Source of the DNA: Ruegeria denitrificans
GTDB lineage: Bacteria; Pseudomonadota; Alphaproteobacteria; Rhodobacterales; Rhodobacteraceae
Assembly (NCBI RefSeq): GCF_001458295.1
Contig: NZ_CYUD01000010.1
Span: forward strand, 124,001 to 188,000
Direction: 5' to 3'
Length of the DNA: 64,000 nucleotides
Both the position numbers and the translations under genes were made by a program. The stretch's first letter is position 1. Every line of letters begins with the position of its first letter. Positions 44,394 to 53,070 of the stretch are shown piece after piece. The notes under the pieces are model-generated. The model did no database searches, was not told where the DNA came from, and was given only the letters and a program-made list of their open reading frames with translations.

Positions 44394-45866
44394 ATGAAAC
44401 ATAGCACGAATATGCTGATCGTTGGTGCCGGGTTCTCGGGGCTGGTCATGGCAATCGAGGCGCGCAAACGCGGGATCAGCGATATCGCCATCCTTGAGAA
44501 AGCGGGCGATATCGGCGGCACATGGCGCGAAAACACCTATCCCGGCGTGGCATGCGACATCCCTTCGCATCTGTATTCAATGGCCACGCATCTGAACCCG
44601 AACTGGAGCCGCGCCTATGCTGGTGGGGCCGAGATTCAGGCGTATCTGCAAAAGGTCTGCCGGGATGAGGGCCTGTACGATCTGTGTCATTTCCACCAGC
44701 AACTAAAATCCGCGCGCTGGGACGGCGAAAGATGGCAGGTGGAAACCGAAGACGGGCGGCACTGGACTGCGCGCTTTCTGGTCTCGGCTATTGGGGCTTT
44801 GCACCTGCCTGACGTGCCCGACATACCGGGTGCCGACAGCTTCCCCGGCCCCGCGTTCCATTCGGCCGAGTGGGATCACGACGTGGTTCTTGCGGGCAAG
44901 CGCATCGCAGTGGTCGGCACCGGCGCATCGGCCGTTCAGTTTGTGCCCGAAATTGCGAAAACGGCGGCTCAAGTCACCATCTTTCAACGGACAGCGCCCT
45001 ATGTCCTGCCACGCCCAGACGGGCCAATCGCGCCCTGGGTGCGCACACTCTATAACCTCATCCCGCTTCTGCCCCGGATACGGCGCAAGCTGGTCTACAT
45101 GATATTTGAATACCGCCACCGGGTGTTTCGCGGCGAGGAACGGATGGTCAACTTTGCCATGAAGATGTGGCGCAACGGGCTGGATAAAGCGATCACCGAC
45201 CCTGTGCAACGCGAACGCCTGACCCCGGATTACAGGATCGGATGCAAACGTATCCTCAGTTCGAATGACTGGTACACAGCCCTCGCGCGGGACAACGTGA
45301 CGGTCATTCCACACGGGGTGGCGACGATCGAAGGAGATCAGATCATCGCGACGGATGGCAGCCGTGTTCAGGCCGACGTACTGATCTGGGGCACTGGTTT
45401 TCATGTGACTGACGTGGTCGAGCGTTTGGACATCACCGGAACCGATGGCGTGACCCTGCGCGACGTCTGGGCCGAAGGTATGCAGGCCAATCTGGGCACC
45501 GCCATTGCAGGCCTTCCGAACTTCTTTATCCTGTTGGGACCGCATACCGGATTAGGTCATAACTCGGTCGTGCTGATGATCGAAGCGCAGGTTCGTCATA
45601 TCGGTCGGGTGCTGGATCAGATGCAGCGCGACAGCTTGCACGCCATCACACCTGACGCTGCGAAACAGGCGGCTTTTACGCAGGAAATGCGGGACCGCCA
45701 CTCAGACAGTGTCTGGCAGGCGGGGGGCTGTACATCGTGGTACCAGGATGCCCAGGGCCGCAACACAACGCTTTGGCCCGGCACTGTATCCGAGTATGAA
45801 AAGCGCATGGCCCAATCCGGGCTAGAGCAATATCACCCTGCCCCACCCCAAGGCGGAGACCGTTGA
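44394..45866 (+). CDS. Flavin-containing monooxygenase of the Baeyer-Villiger type
   Basis: 490 residues. FAD-binding GxGxxG is at residues 11-16 (VGAGFSG) and NADPH-binding GTGASA at 175-180. The BVMO fingerprint FxGxxxHxxxW[D] is complete at residues 150-161 (FPGPAFHSAEWD), which identifies the class that inserts oxygen next to a ketone to give an ester or lactone. The start at 44394 has GGAGG upstream. It is directly followed by an alpha/beta hydrolase (1 bp gap), which fits cleavage of the resulting ester or lactone. Confidence 0.93.
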   Translation: MKHSTNMLIVGAGFSGLVMAIEARKRGISDIAILEKAGDIGGTWRENTYPGVACDIPSHLYSMATHLNPNWSRAYAGGAEIQAYLQKVCRDEGLYDLCHFHQQLKSARWDGERWQVETEDGRHWTARFLVSAIGALHLPDVPDIPGADSFPGPAFHSAEWDHDVVLAGKRIAVVGTGASAVQFVPEIAKTAAQVTIFQRTAPYVLPRPDGPIAPWVRTLYNLIPLLPRIRRKLVYMIFEYRHRVFRGEERMVNFAMKMWRNGLDKAITDPVQRERLTPDYRIGCKRILSSNDWYTALARDNVTVIPHGVATIEGDQIIATDGSRVQADVLIWGTGFHVTDVVERLDITGTDGVTLRDVWAEGMQANLGTAIAGLPNFFILLGPHTGLGHNSVVLMIEAQVRHIGRVLDQMQRDSLHAITPDAAKQAAFTQEMRDRHSDSVWQAGGCTSWYQDAQGRNTTLWPGTVSEYEKRMAQSGLEQYHPAPPQGGDR

Positions 45867-45867
45867 A

Positions 45868-46842
45868 ATGACCACCCTTCTGACCATCGCCTTGCTGATT
45901 GCCGCGTTTCTTATCGGTATGAACTTGTGGACTCGAAACTTGACCCGTGAGGGCCAAAAACGGGTTCCACGGCTTGGGAATATCACACCCGTGAATGGCG
46001 GCCGCATTCACTACGTGGAAAAGGGCGATCCGTCGAAACAAACCCTTGTCATGATCCACGGCCTAACCGGGCAGTTGCAGCATTTCACCTATGCCTTGGT
46101 CGACATGCTGGCCGATGACTATCACGTCATCGCCGTCGACCGACCCGGCTGTGGTTATTCAACCCGCGACAGGGCCGATCTGGGCCGCCTGCCTGAACAA
46201 GCGCGCATGATACAAGAGTTTCTGGACAGCAAGGACATCACCGACGCCATCCTTGTCGGCCATTCCTTAGGGGGCGCGGTCTCGCTGGCCATGGCGCTGG
46301 ACCATCCTGAAAAGATCAAGGCCCTCGCCCTGCTGGCCCCCCTGACACAAGTATTGGCCTCGACACCTCGGGTCTTCAAACCTTTGGAAATCCGCACAGA
46401 ATGGCTGCGGAGCCTGATCGGCAACACAATCGCCGTTCCACTGGCCGCCAAAACCGCGCCACATACTCTGGACATCGTTTTCGCCCCTGATCCTGCGCCT
46501 GCGGATTTTCTGGACCGCGCTGGCGGCGCACTTGGGCTGCGCCCTTCGGCATTCGTCACCGGATCGCAGGATGTTGTGGGGATCGATGACAGCATAACGG
46601 CGCAGGTCGCGCGCTATGGTGAACTGTCCGTACCCGGAAGCATTCTATACGGCACACAAGACGCGATCCTTTCGCCCAAGGCGCACGGCGATCCCATGAC
46701 TCAATTCGGCCTGACAACCGAGTGGATTGATGGGGCTGGTCATATGATCCTGATCACTGCGCCGGACACCTGCGCCGCATTCATCCGCCGGGTCGCGGAA
46801 ACTCCGCATGCCAAGCCCGAGACGGTGACCGAGACGGTTTGA
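45868..46842 (+). CDS. Alpha/beta hydrolase with N-terminal membrane anchor
   Basis: 324 residues. A hydrophobic N-terminus (LLTIALLIAAFLIGMNLW) is followed by the hydrolase core. The oxyanion HGLTGQLQHF, nucleophile elbow GHSLGGAV, acidic residue in YGTQDAILSPK and terminal GAGHM give the Ser-Asp-His triad. It is coupled to the BVMO gene (1 bp), so it probably hydrolyses the ester or lactone made by it (inference). It resembles soluble esterases of PF00561 with a membrane tether. The following 80 bp lead to tRNA-Met. Confidence 0.9.
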   Translation: MTTLLTIALLIAAFLIGMNLWTRNLTREGQKRVPRLGNITPVNGGRIHYVEKGDPSKQTLVMIHGLTGQLQHFTYALVDMLADDYHVIAVDRPGCGYSTRDRADLGRLPEQARMIQEFLDSKDITDAILVGHSLGGAVSLAMALDHPEKIKALALLAPLTQVLASTPRVFKPLEIRTEWLRSLIGNTIAVPLAAKTAPHTLDIVFAPDPAPADFLDRAGGALGLRPSAFVTGSQDVVGIDDSITAQVARYGELSVPGSILYGTQDAILSPKAHGDPMTQFGLTTEWIDGAGHMILITAPDTCAAFIRRVAETPHAKPETVTETV

Positions 46843-46925
46843 GCGGAGAGAAAAAGAATCCGGCTTGGTCCGTGTTTTCCCTCTTGACCCGCCTCAGCCC
46901 CTCGCTTAAATCGCCTCTCACTCAT

Positions 46926-47002
46926 GGCGGAGTAGCTCAGTTGGTTAGAGCAGCGGAATCATAATCCGCGTGTCGGGGGTTCAAGTCCCTCCTCCGCTAC
47001 CA
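46926..47002 (+). tRNA. tRNA-Met (anticodon CAT, elongator-type)
   Basis: 77 nt with CCA encoded. The acceptor GGCGGAG pairs with CTCCGCT, the D-arm is TAGCTCAGTTGGTTAGAGC, the anticodon arm is GCGGA-ATCATAA-TCCGC and the T-arm GGGGGTTCAAGTCCCTC. The anticodon CAT could also mark an Ile tRNA with modified C34, but the sequence fits alphaproteobacterial tRNA-Met. Confidence 0.93.
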
Positions 47003-47299
47003 TCAAACCCACGCAACGCATTGTAAAAAATCGAATTTCATCTTGCATGCGCCCTGATACCCAACATTTTACCCAACAAATTGTTTTTGATGCCGCGTGT
47101 CCTGCGAAGTTAATGGGGTTCAGGTTCCTGACTCTGCCCAGCGCCTATGTCTGCCACATAGAGTGACTGGCCGAATGTCAGGTTTTGTCAGGTTCCACCC
47201 GCCCTCAGATTGAGGATGAGCACTTTCCCTTATCGACAACCGGCAGAAAGTGGCAGAAAGCCCGTTACATCCCGTGAAATCGGAATGAGCCCCACGTCG
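47003..47299. other. Gene-free tail behind tRNA-Met
   Basis: No gene is supported. The repeated ACCCAACA words (47062-47080) and AGGTT/CAGGTT runs (47175-47195) give no clear att duplication of the tRNA end. Confidence 0.3.
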
Positions 47300-47701
47300 T
47301 CATAGCCAAAGCGCGTATGCAGCACTGCCGATGGGGAGAGCAAGATACCAGCCCCAAAGATATAACTGGGCATGTTGCTCAAGACGAGAGGTGGACTTCT
47401 CAAGGTCCCTAGCAGTCTGTGAAATTTTGCCGGCGTATTGGCGCATGTCTCTAATCGGGCGCTGGTCGGCGTCTCTAAGCAAGTTTTCTTGTAACTCGAT
47501 GTAATCTTCAATTCGCAGCGCAAGATGCTCCAGTCTAGAAACTGGTTCACTTGCGTCGTCATCTATATCGCCTTTCGGCACAACTTTGCCCGGGTGGTTC
47601 CATGCCGCGAAACTCTTTACGTCGCCGTACCAGGAAAGAAGGTGGTTCAAACTAAGAAACACGAGAAGAAAATTGGTCACATATTCAATTTTCGCCACCA
47701 C
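47300..47701 (-). CDS. Hypothetical membrane protein with central coiled region
   Basis: 133 residues. It has a hydrophobic N-terminal helix (YVTNFLLVFLSLNHLLSW) and a C-terminal one (LYLWGWYLALPIGSAAYALW). Between them is a charged helical stretch (ISQTARDLEKSTSRLEQHAQ) that looks like a short coiled coil. Not recognised. It lies in the accessory region behind tRNA-Met with other orphan minus-strand genes. Confidence 0.55.
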   Translation of the reverse strand: MVAKIEYVTNFLLVFLSLNHLLSWYGDVKSFAAWNHPGKVVPKGDIDDDASEPVSRLEHLALRIEDYIELQENLLRDADQRPIRDMRQYAGKISQTARDLEKSTSRLEQHAQLYLWGWYLALPIGSAAYALWL

Positions 47702-47750
47702 TATGAACGATTTTATTCCGAAGAAGCCGCATAACTTCTAGGCATCTCAC

Positions 47751-47990
47751 TTACTCTGGGTGAGGCGAAAAGGCGGGCGAGGTGTTCCAATATTTTTCGG
47801 ATCCGGCGACTTCATTTATGTAGATGTATACGGAAACAAGATAGAGGCGCACGAGATGTTGTTGCCAGTAGTCCAAATACCCCTTTGGTTCGTTTCCAAC
47901 GCTGTATTCACGGCCAGCGCTGGAAAACATCAGTGTCTCTAGCTCTGTAATGTGTGAAACATGACGTTTGCTGTCTTCTGAAAAAGGCAA
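47751..47990 (-). CDS. Hypothetical protein
   Basis: 79 residues from a TTG at 47990 with AGGAGA at about 8 nt. Contains VSHITELETLMFSSAGREYS and a hydrophobic segment LVRLYLVSVYIYINEV. No family recognised. Low-GC orphan, coding less certain. Confidence 0.4.
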   Translation of the reverse strand: MPFSEDSKRHVSHITELETLMFSSAGREYSVGNEPKGYLDYWQQHLVRLYLVSVYIYINEVAGSEKYWNTSPAFSPHPE

Positions 47991-48156
47991 GGCAAATTCT
48001 CCTAAGCCGAGCAGTGAATAAAACCATTGTTATTGCTCCAACAATGAAATGCAGAGCAGAGATTTGGCAAACTGGGCTCATGGCCGTAAGTTCTCTGAAT
48101 CGCAAAGACCGCCCATTTATGAGGCGGTCTCTTGGGTGTCTCTACCCAGGGTCGTT

Positions 48157-48513
48157 TCAGATATTCACGTGCCCAAACAGTCTGTCCGCGTCCTCTCGGA
48201 TCAGCCGATGGTGATTGCCATCAACAACGCCATCTGACCGCGCCGATATCCGGCCCTTGATGGCGAGGTCTTTGAAGTCCTGTGATGGTATCTCCATTAT
48301 CTTGTTTTTAAGCGCCATGAACTCATCGCACAAAGGTTCAACGCACTCTTTGTAATGATCCTCCTCCAATCCGTAGCGGTCGGGGTGGTCGTCCGCCTTC
48401 AGCCGCGCAGCAAGAGAATTGTTTTCGTCAATCGCGTTACCGTAGCGGTTCCCAAGCTCTGCCCACTCTGGGTAGACCTTAGCTTGGTTGCTGAAATACA
48501 CGAAGCCATGCAA
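48157..48513 (-). CDS. Hypothetical acidic protein
   Basis: 118 residues, soluble and acidic (NNSLAARLKADDHPDRYGLE, then IPSQDFKDLAIKGRISARSD). No recognisable motif. It is part of the run of minus-strand orphans between tRNA-Met and the cyclase gene. Confidence 0.5.
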   Translation of the reverse strand: MHGFVYFSNQAKVYPEWAELGNRYGNAIDENNSLAARLKADDHPDRYGLEEDHYKECVEPLCDEFMALKNKIMEIPSQDFKDLAIKGRISARSDGVVDGNHHRLIREDADRLFGHVNI

Positions 48514-48601
48514 AGAACACCGTATACCTCGAAACGTGATAAGGAGCGTCTTGCAATTTTGTTTGCTCCATATTTGTAGTTTCTACGCGCGCCTAGGCAG
48601 T

Positions 48602-48796
48602 TCAGTCCGGCAGGTAATTCAGGCGCACCCGACTAATAGCCTGGTAAACCTCCATCATAGCTTCCATCGCGGTCTCAACCTTGGCCGCGATTTCTGGATT
48701 GGCTTCCACCCATGGATGTTCGCCAACGTGTGAACCGTAGCAGTCCATAAGAACATACGCGGTGTGGAGTGCTTCGTGTGCTGAATAGTCGCTCAC
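48602..48796 (-). CDS. Small hypothetical protein with strong ribosome site
   Basis: 64 residues starting with GTG at 48796 (MSDYSAHEALHTAYVLMDCY), preceded by GAGGAG at 8-nt spacing. A longer frame to 48868 has no ribosome site. The histidine pattern HEALH...HVGEHPWVE is visible. No family known. The strong SD makes real translation likely. Confidence 0.55.
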   Translation of the reverse strand: MSDYSAHEALHTAYVLMDCYGSHVGEHPWVEANPEIAAKVETAMEAMMEVYQAISRVRLNYLPD

Positions 48797-48976
48797 TTTA
48801 GGTCTCCTCAAAAAAAAATTGGCCCGGATATCACGCCTCGCTGCTTGCAGCCAAATGAATTTCGTCATTGTGACCTAAATCACTGACGACCCCCAATGCC
48901 GGTGACACTGAATTCATAGATGAGTTCGCGCTGATGTTGAGTTTAGAGCGTTTTTTTCATTATCTTCCCTGTTGAC

Positions 48977-49003
48977 TGGGCGCGCTTGAAGTTGGCGCGC
49001 CCA
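48977..49003. terminator. Strong GC hairpin downstream of the SnoaL-like gene
   Basis: TGGGCGCGC, 9-nt loop, GCGCGCCCA: a perfect 9-bp stem 17 bp from the stop of the minus-strand SnoaL-like gene. No T-tract follows on that strand, so it may be a structured transcript end rather than a classic terminator. Confidence 0.45.
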
Positions 49004-49019
49004 ATTTTGAGACCTGGCT

Positions 49020-49436
49020 TTAACTTGCCGCATCTATTAAGGCGGCTGTGTCGTAATACTCGAAAAACTCAATCATTTTTCCGTCGCGAAATTTGGTGAC
49101 GTCAACTTTGCGCGTATCTGCAATCTTTCTAGTAGCTTTGTTGGTCCAAGCAGTACTTCCCACAGCAATGACAAAGTCCCCCTCCGCTATATAGTGATCG
49201 ACCGTATAGTGTATCATTTCCCACTCATTGGTTAGGTCCCTGAGATAACCATGCATCTCCTTTTTGTTGTTTCGTGGAGCGGTGAAACGAACCGGAGCAG
49301 CGCCTTGGGCGAGCGATCCGAAAGATATGTTTTCTGAGGAGATGTCCAACCAGTGTTGAACGCTGCCGCCTTTGGTTTCATGCCATAGCTGATACGCTTC
49401 GCTAAGAATTGCTTTGTTGTTTTGTTCGGTCGCCAT
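49020..49436 (-). CDS. SnoaL-like polyketide-cyclase fold protein
   Basis: 138 residues. Begins EQNNKAILSEAYQLWHETKG, with central VDHYIAEGDFVIAVGSTAW and C-terminal VTKFRDGKMIEFFEYYDTAA, the pattern of SnoaL_2/NTF2-like proteins. The start is ATG at 49436 with GGAGA upstream. Catalysis is uncertain. Another NTF2-like gene of this window lies at 26.6 kb, but they are not close copies. Confidence 0.78.
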   Translation of the reverse strand: MATEQNNKAILSEAYQLWHETKGGSVQHWLDISSENISFGSLAQGAAPVRFTAPRNNKKEMHGYLRDLTNEWEMIHYTVDHYIAEGDFVIAVGSTAWTNKATRKIADTRKVDVTKFRDGKMIEFFEYYDTAALIDAAS

Positions 49437-49599
49437 ATTAATCTCTCCTGTTCAAATCCAGTTGACTTGGTTGGGCGCAAAGCCACGGTGCGCACCTGTG
49501 TTTCCAAATATCATCGCAGTAATTCTTGCAGTTGGACGCGCCCATTATACACGGGCGTCAACTGCCTTTGACCCGACCGCACCAGAATGCCCTATGTGG

Positions 49600-49944
49600 T
49601 TATGGTATCCATTTCAAAAAGGTGACTAATTTAGCCTGCTCAGAGGCCGGAAGCTTCTTCAACTCATCCAACACCACACCCTTGTCATGTTCGGTGCCCC
49701 TGATGGTGTCTCTGGCTTCCTGTGTGACGCCCTCAGCGCGCGCGATGGCCTCGTTTACCCGGCGCTTAGACATTCCAGTGGCGTCACTGGTGGCCGAAGC
49801 AAAACCCTGCCTTGGGTCCGATGTGGGCGGGTTCCGCCCACTTTGCTTTCGTGCTTCCCAAAGCTCTTTGCGTTTGGCGATATGTTCTGACTGTTGAGTA
49901 ATCGTCAGCTCGGACCGCATCAGGTTTTCGTCAAGCGCTTTCAA
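49600..49944 (-). pseudogene. ParB-like nuclease protein, C-terminal fragment
   Basis: 114 codons. Similarity begins at the first codons with LDENLMRSELTITQQSEHIA and continues through KRKELWEARKQSG, then MSKRRVNEAIARAEG and ARDTIRGT, the middle of ParB/Srx-domain proteins of plasmids and islands. The N-terminal nuclease part and the end are missing. The 5' end abuts the stop of the hydrolase gene. It is a remnant of a mobile element. Confidence 0.65.
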
Positions 49945-50837
49945 AAATCTAAATTCTCTTCGAGGAAGTCGAGCACGTCTCGTTGAGCTCGCTCGAACTC
50001 CAATAATCCGTGTTCGCCAGCCAAATCACTATCCTTGTACACAATGGACTTACTTCCATTTTGGGAACTCAAAAACTCTGAGCAGTCTCCTTCACTCCAC
50101 TTGTTTTGATACCAAGGGTCTCGCGCGCCGACGAGGGTTAGAACGGGTTCACTTTCCGGCGCATTAACCCCTCGGGCTTCCGAAAAAGGTGTATGACATG
50201 TCCAGCCTTCTGCGACCCTGGCCTTCACACGCTGTTGTTCATTTTGGGCTTCGAAGCCTACAGCGGCTACGGCACCTTCGCTGAACCCCATCAGGACAAT
50301 GTTGCTGTCGTCGACAATGGAAAGTTGCCGGGCCATTTCGATGGCATAACCCGCATCGTTTCGGCGCAATACCAAAGTGCCCCGGAACAAGCTGCCTTCG
50401 AGAGTTTCCACATTGCAGGACCGGGGGTATGTTTCCCGCGCTAGACTGGCCGGTGCAATTACCAGATAACCGGCGTCGGACAAAAACTTTATTCGTCTGT
50501 GAGTGCCCGGCCAAATTCCGCTACAACCGTGCAAGTAGATGATTGTTGGTAGCCTTCGTTGGGTGCCGGTATTCTGCCTCCGTAGGTCATCAGTTGTCAC
50601 CTGTTTGGATTGGCCGTCTCCGACTGGAACTCGAACGATGGCGGCTCGCCATGTTCGTTCCAACTCGTTCGGATCATCCCAATCCATCCAAGAGAGATCC
50701 GCAGGGGCTGAGAACACTTTCGAACTATTGTGTAGGCCGTGATCCTGTGAATAAGCAGGAGCTGACAGCACCACTGCCACAAAACCCGCAATCAATCCTC
50801 CAATGATTGTGGCTCTGTTACCCTGACTTGACGGCAA
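49941..50837 (-). CDS. Secreted alpha/beta hydrolase (dienelactone-hydrolase-like)
   Basis: 298 residues from a TTG at 50837 with GGAGG upstream at 8 nt. Signal peptide (GGLIAGFVAVVLSAPAYS). Core motifs are IIYLHGCSGIWPGTHRRIKF, nucleophile LMGFSEGAVA, and further GARDPWYQNKW with YKDSDLAGEHGLLEF (acid and His). Substrate unknown. Exported esterase or lipase activity is inferred. Codon use differs from core genes, matching the accessory region. Confidence 0.82.
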   Translation of the reverse strand: MPSSQGNRATIIGGLIAGFVAVVLSAPAYSQDHGLHNSSKVFSAPADLSWMDWDDPNELERTWRAAIVRVPVGDGQSKQVTTDDLRRQNTGTQRRLPTIIYLHGCSGIWPGTHRRIKFLSDAGYLVIAPASLARETYPRSCNVETLEGSLFRGTLVLRRNDAGYAIEMARQLSIVDDSNIVLMGFSEGAVAAVGFEAQNEQQRVKARVAEGWTCHTPFSEARGVNAPESEPVLTLVGARDPWYQNKWSEGDCSEFLSSQNGSKSIVYKDSDLAGEHGLLEFERAQRDVLDFLEENLDF

Positions 50838-51065
50838 TTGCGCGCCCTCCGTTAGATATTCGCAGGCCTGAATAGCAAACCGGGGCCGTGCACCCAGCTT
50901 TCCCTGCCACCTATATTATCAGGGCCGGGGCAGGGATGTGCAAAAACTCAAAATCAGCCGGATATCCCTGCTACATTTGCTACAAGGGATATTCGCCACC
51001 GTGTCGCAAAACCGGGGTCGCACAGCACGATTCTGCCAGCGGCTAAAAGTGGAGAAAATCTCCAT

Positions 51066-51407
51066 TTACTCAGAGTACGTGCATTTGCAGGCGATACACG
51101 GAAATTCATCGCCAAGGCAGCTTTGGCTAGGCTTGCTTTCCCAAGTTCCTTGGCCTTCGCATGCAACCGCCAAGTCAAAGCAATCCTCGATACCGACACA
51201 GGCCAGCCAAATCGAAAACACGCCCGACTGTGGGCAGGTCCCGGTGTCTTTGTCAGCAAAGCAAAGCGACATCGGTTCTGCGCTAGACGGTAAGTTAGTG
51301 CTACCGACGACATCGCCCTTTGCATCCGCGATGCACAGTTGCTGTATGAGTTTTTTTGTAGTGACGAAGGTCAACAATAGGGAGCAGAATGTCCTCTTCG
51401 CCGACAA
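51066..51407 (-). CDS. Possible cysteine-rich protein
   Basis: 113 codons with eleven cysteines, for example SLCFADKDTGTCPQSGVFSI and ACVGIEDCFDLAVACEGQG, which suggests disulphides. The N-terminus (RTFCSLLLTFV) is a weak signal. An overlapping plus-strand frame (50938-51507) competes but has poorer sense content. Uncertain; no family recognised. Confidence 0.35.
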   Translation of the reverse strand: MSAKRTFCSLLLTFVTTKKLIQQLCIADAKGDVVGSTNLPSSAEPMSLCFADKDTGTCPQSGVFSIWLACVGIEDCFDLAVACEGQGTWESKPSQSCLGDEFPCIACKCTYSE

Positions 51408-51555
51408 AGCTGCCGCTCACCGCGAATTGCGCTTAGGCAATTTGGGAGCGGCTTACAGGCGCTCAAGAAAGATATGCAGTTTGCGAAACCTGACCAGCAG
51501 GGCATAGTCGAGGCCAATGTTGTTTCCATTTAGTACTCGAGGAACAATTCCTACA

Positions 51556-53070
51556 ATGTCCGAACAGCCCAACATTCTAACTCGAAGCGTTGCGTCGATT
51601 GGGCTGTCTGTTCGCTCCAAATTGCTAATCGCGTTTTTAGGAATAACGTGCTTGCTTGTTGGGCTCGCGCTCTTTGGCCTGAACTCTCTACAACAAGCCA
51701 ACAACAGCACCAAATCTATAATCCGAAACCAGGAACGCATCGAATATTTCAACCAAATCCACGCGTATGTCGGAGACCTCATCGTCCTGACGATAGGCCA
51801 TTACATACCCCAATCAGTCGTTGGCCGTGGTCAAGGAACCTTCTTCAGCATTCCCGTAGATGACCGGGTTGACGACCTTCTGCTATTCGTGAACAGAGGT
51901 GTGCGGAATTTTGGCCAACCTGGTATGCCAGATGCTGAACTCATTGCGCGTTTGCAAGCGGGTCTCGAAAATGTCGCGCCCTATGCTGCAGAGACGCAAC
52001 GCTTGCGCGAGGACGAAGGCAAACTGGTCGCTGCACCCTACGCTATGGAAAACCTCCTTGAGCCGCTGAGTGCGATCCAAAGAGACGTTTACACCGTTGT
52101 ACAAAAAATCGAATGGGAAATGAAGGCAAGCGCTAGGTCGACGGCCCAAGCCTTCTTGGCTTCTCGTCAGAATGTCCTTACCGCTGCGCTTATGGCCGTG
52201 GGCATGGCGTTGCTTCTTGGATATTCCCTTTCTTCATCGCTGATTAGGCCAGTCCGGCGTATAGGTCAGGCTCTCGGTATTGTTGCTAGTGGGAACTTTG
52301 ACGCGCGCGTCGCTGTCCCCAATCGCGACGAACTCGGTGAACTTGCTAACAATGTAAACCTCACCAGCGAGCGACTGGGAAATCTCTACGGTAAAGTGGA
52401 GGCTCAACGAGTAGAGTTAGAAGCTGAACATGCTAGGTCTGAAGCGCTATTGTATAGCTTACTGCCTGAAGACATCGCAGCGCGGCTGAAAGTGGAACCC
52501 AACGGCACAATCGCAGATAAACTGCCGCAGGTAGCTATATTGTTCGCTGACATTGTGGACTTCACCCCAAGGGCCGCAAAGCTTCCGCCGGTAGAGGTAG
52601 TTGCCTTTCTGAACAAGATATTCAGTGCATTTGATTCACTTGCTGAAAAGCACGGTTTGGAGAAAGTCAAAACGATTGGAGATGCATATATGGTGGCGGC
52701 AGGAATGCCGAACCCTTGCAACGATCCCATGCGCCGGGTCGCCGAGATGGCCTTGGATATGCAAAGAACTGTAGCCCAGATGTCGCTCGACTTCGCCGAA
52801 GGACTACAAATACGCATCGGGCTGGACGCAGGACCTGTGGTTGCAGGCGTTATAGGCAACAGAAAACCGTTCTACGACGTCTGGGGAGACACGGTTAATT
52901 CGGCCTCAAGGATGGAAAGCAACGGCGAGCCCGGTCGTATTCAGGTGACGTCGGAGGTTATGCAAGAGCTTGTTGATGAATATGAGTTCGAGCTACGAGG
53001 AACTGTCGCAGTCAAGGGAATGGGCGAGGTGGAGACGTGGTGGTTGAATGGAAAACTAATGGCAGGTTAG
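51556..53070 (+). CDS. Membrane-bound class III adenylate cyclase with HAMP domain
   Basis: 504 residues. Helix 1 at about 23-43, a periplasmic sensor region to about 200, helix 2 at 206-228, HAMP at 229-281, then the cyclase domain. Catalytic residues are present: metal Asp332 (FADIVDFT) and Asp376, substrate Lys372 (VKTIGDAYM), and YDVWGDTVNSASRM with the transition-state Asn and Arg. Lys plus Asp is the ATP-specific pattern, so cAMP is the likely product. The start is ATG at 51556 (MSEQPNIL). The periplasmic ligand is unknown. Confidence 0.93.
   Translation: MSEQPNILTRSVASIGLSVRSKLLIAFLGITCLLVGLALFGLNSLQQANNSTKSIIRNQERIEYFNQIHAYVGDLIVLTIGHYIPQSVVGRGQGTFFSIPVDDRVDDLLLFVNRGVRNFGQPGMPDAELIARLQAGLENVAPYAAETQRLREDEGKLVAAPYAMENLLEPLSAIQRDVYTVVQKIEWEMKASARSTAQAFLASRQNVLTAALMAVGMALLLGYSLSSSLIRPVRRIGQALGIVASGNFDARVAVPNRDELGELANNVNLTSERLGNLYGKVEAQRVELEAEHARSEALLYSLLPEDIAARLKVEPNGTIADKLPQVAILFADIVDFTPRAAKLPPVEVVAFLNKIFSAFDSLAEKHGLEKVKTIGDAYMVAAGMPNPCNDPMRRVAEMALDMQRTVAQMSLDFAEGLQIRIGLDAGPVVAGVIGNRKPFYDVWGDTVNSASRMESNGEPGRIQVTSEVMQELVDEYEFELRGTVAVKGMGEVETWWLNGKLMAG

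Noticed and set aside
44703-45545. 280-codon minus-strand frame opposite the BVMO gene
   Set aside because: Antisense shadow; the plus-strand gene has all cofactor motifs.
50938-51507. 189-codon plus-strand frame between the hydrolase and the cyclase
   Set aside because: Composition and lack of SD argue against it; the competing minus-strand frame is kept only at low confidence.
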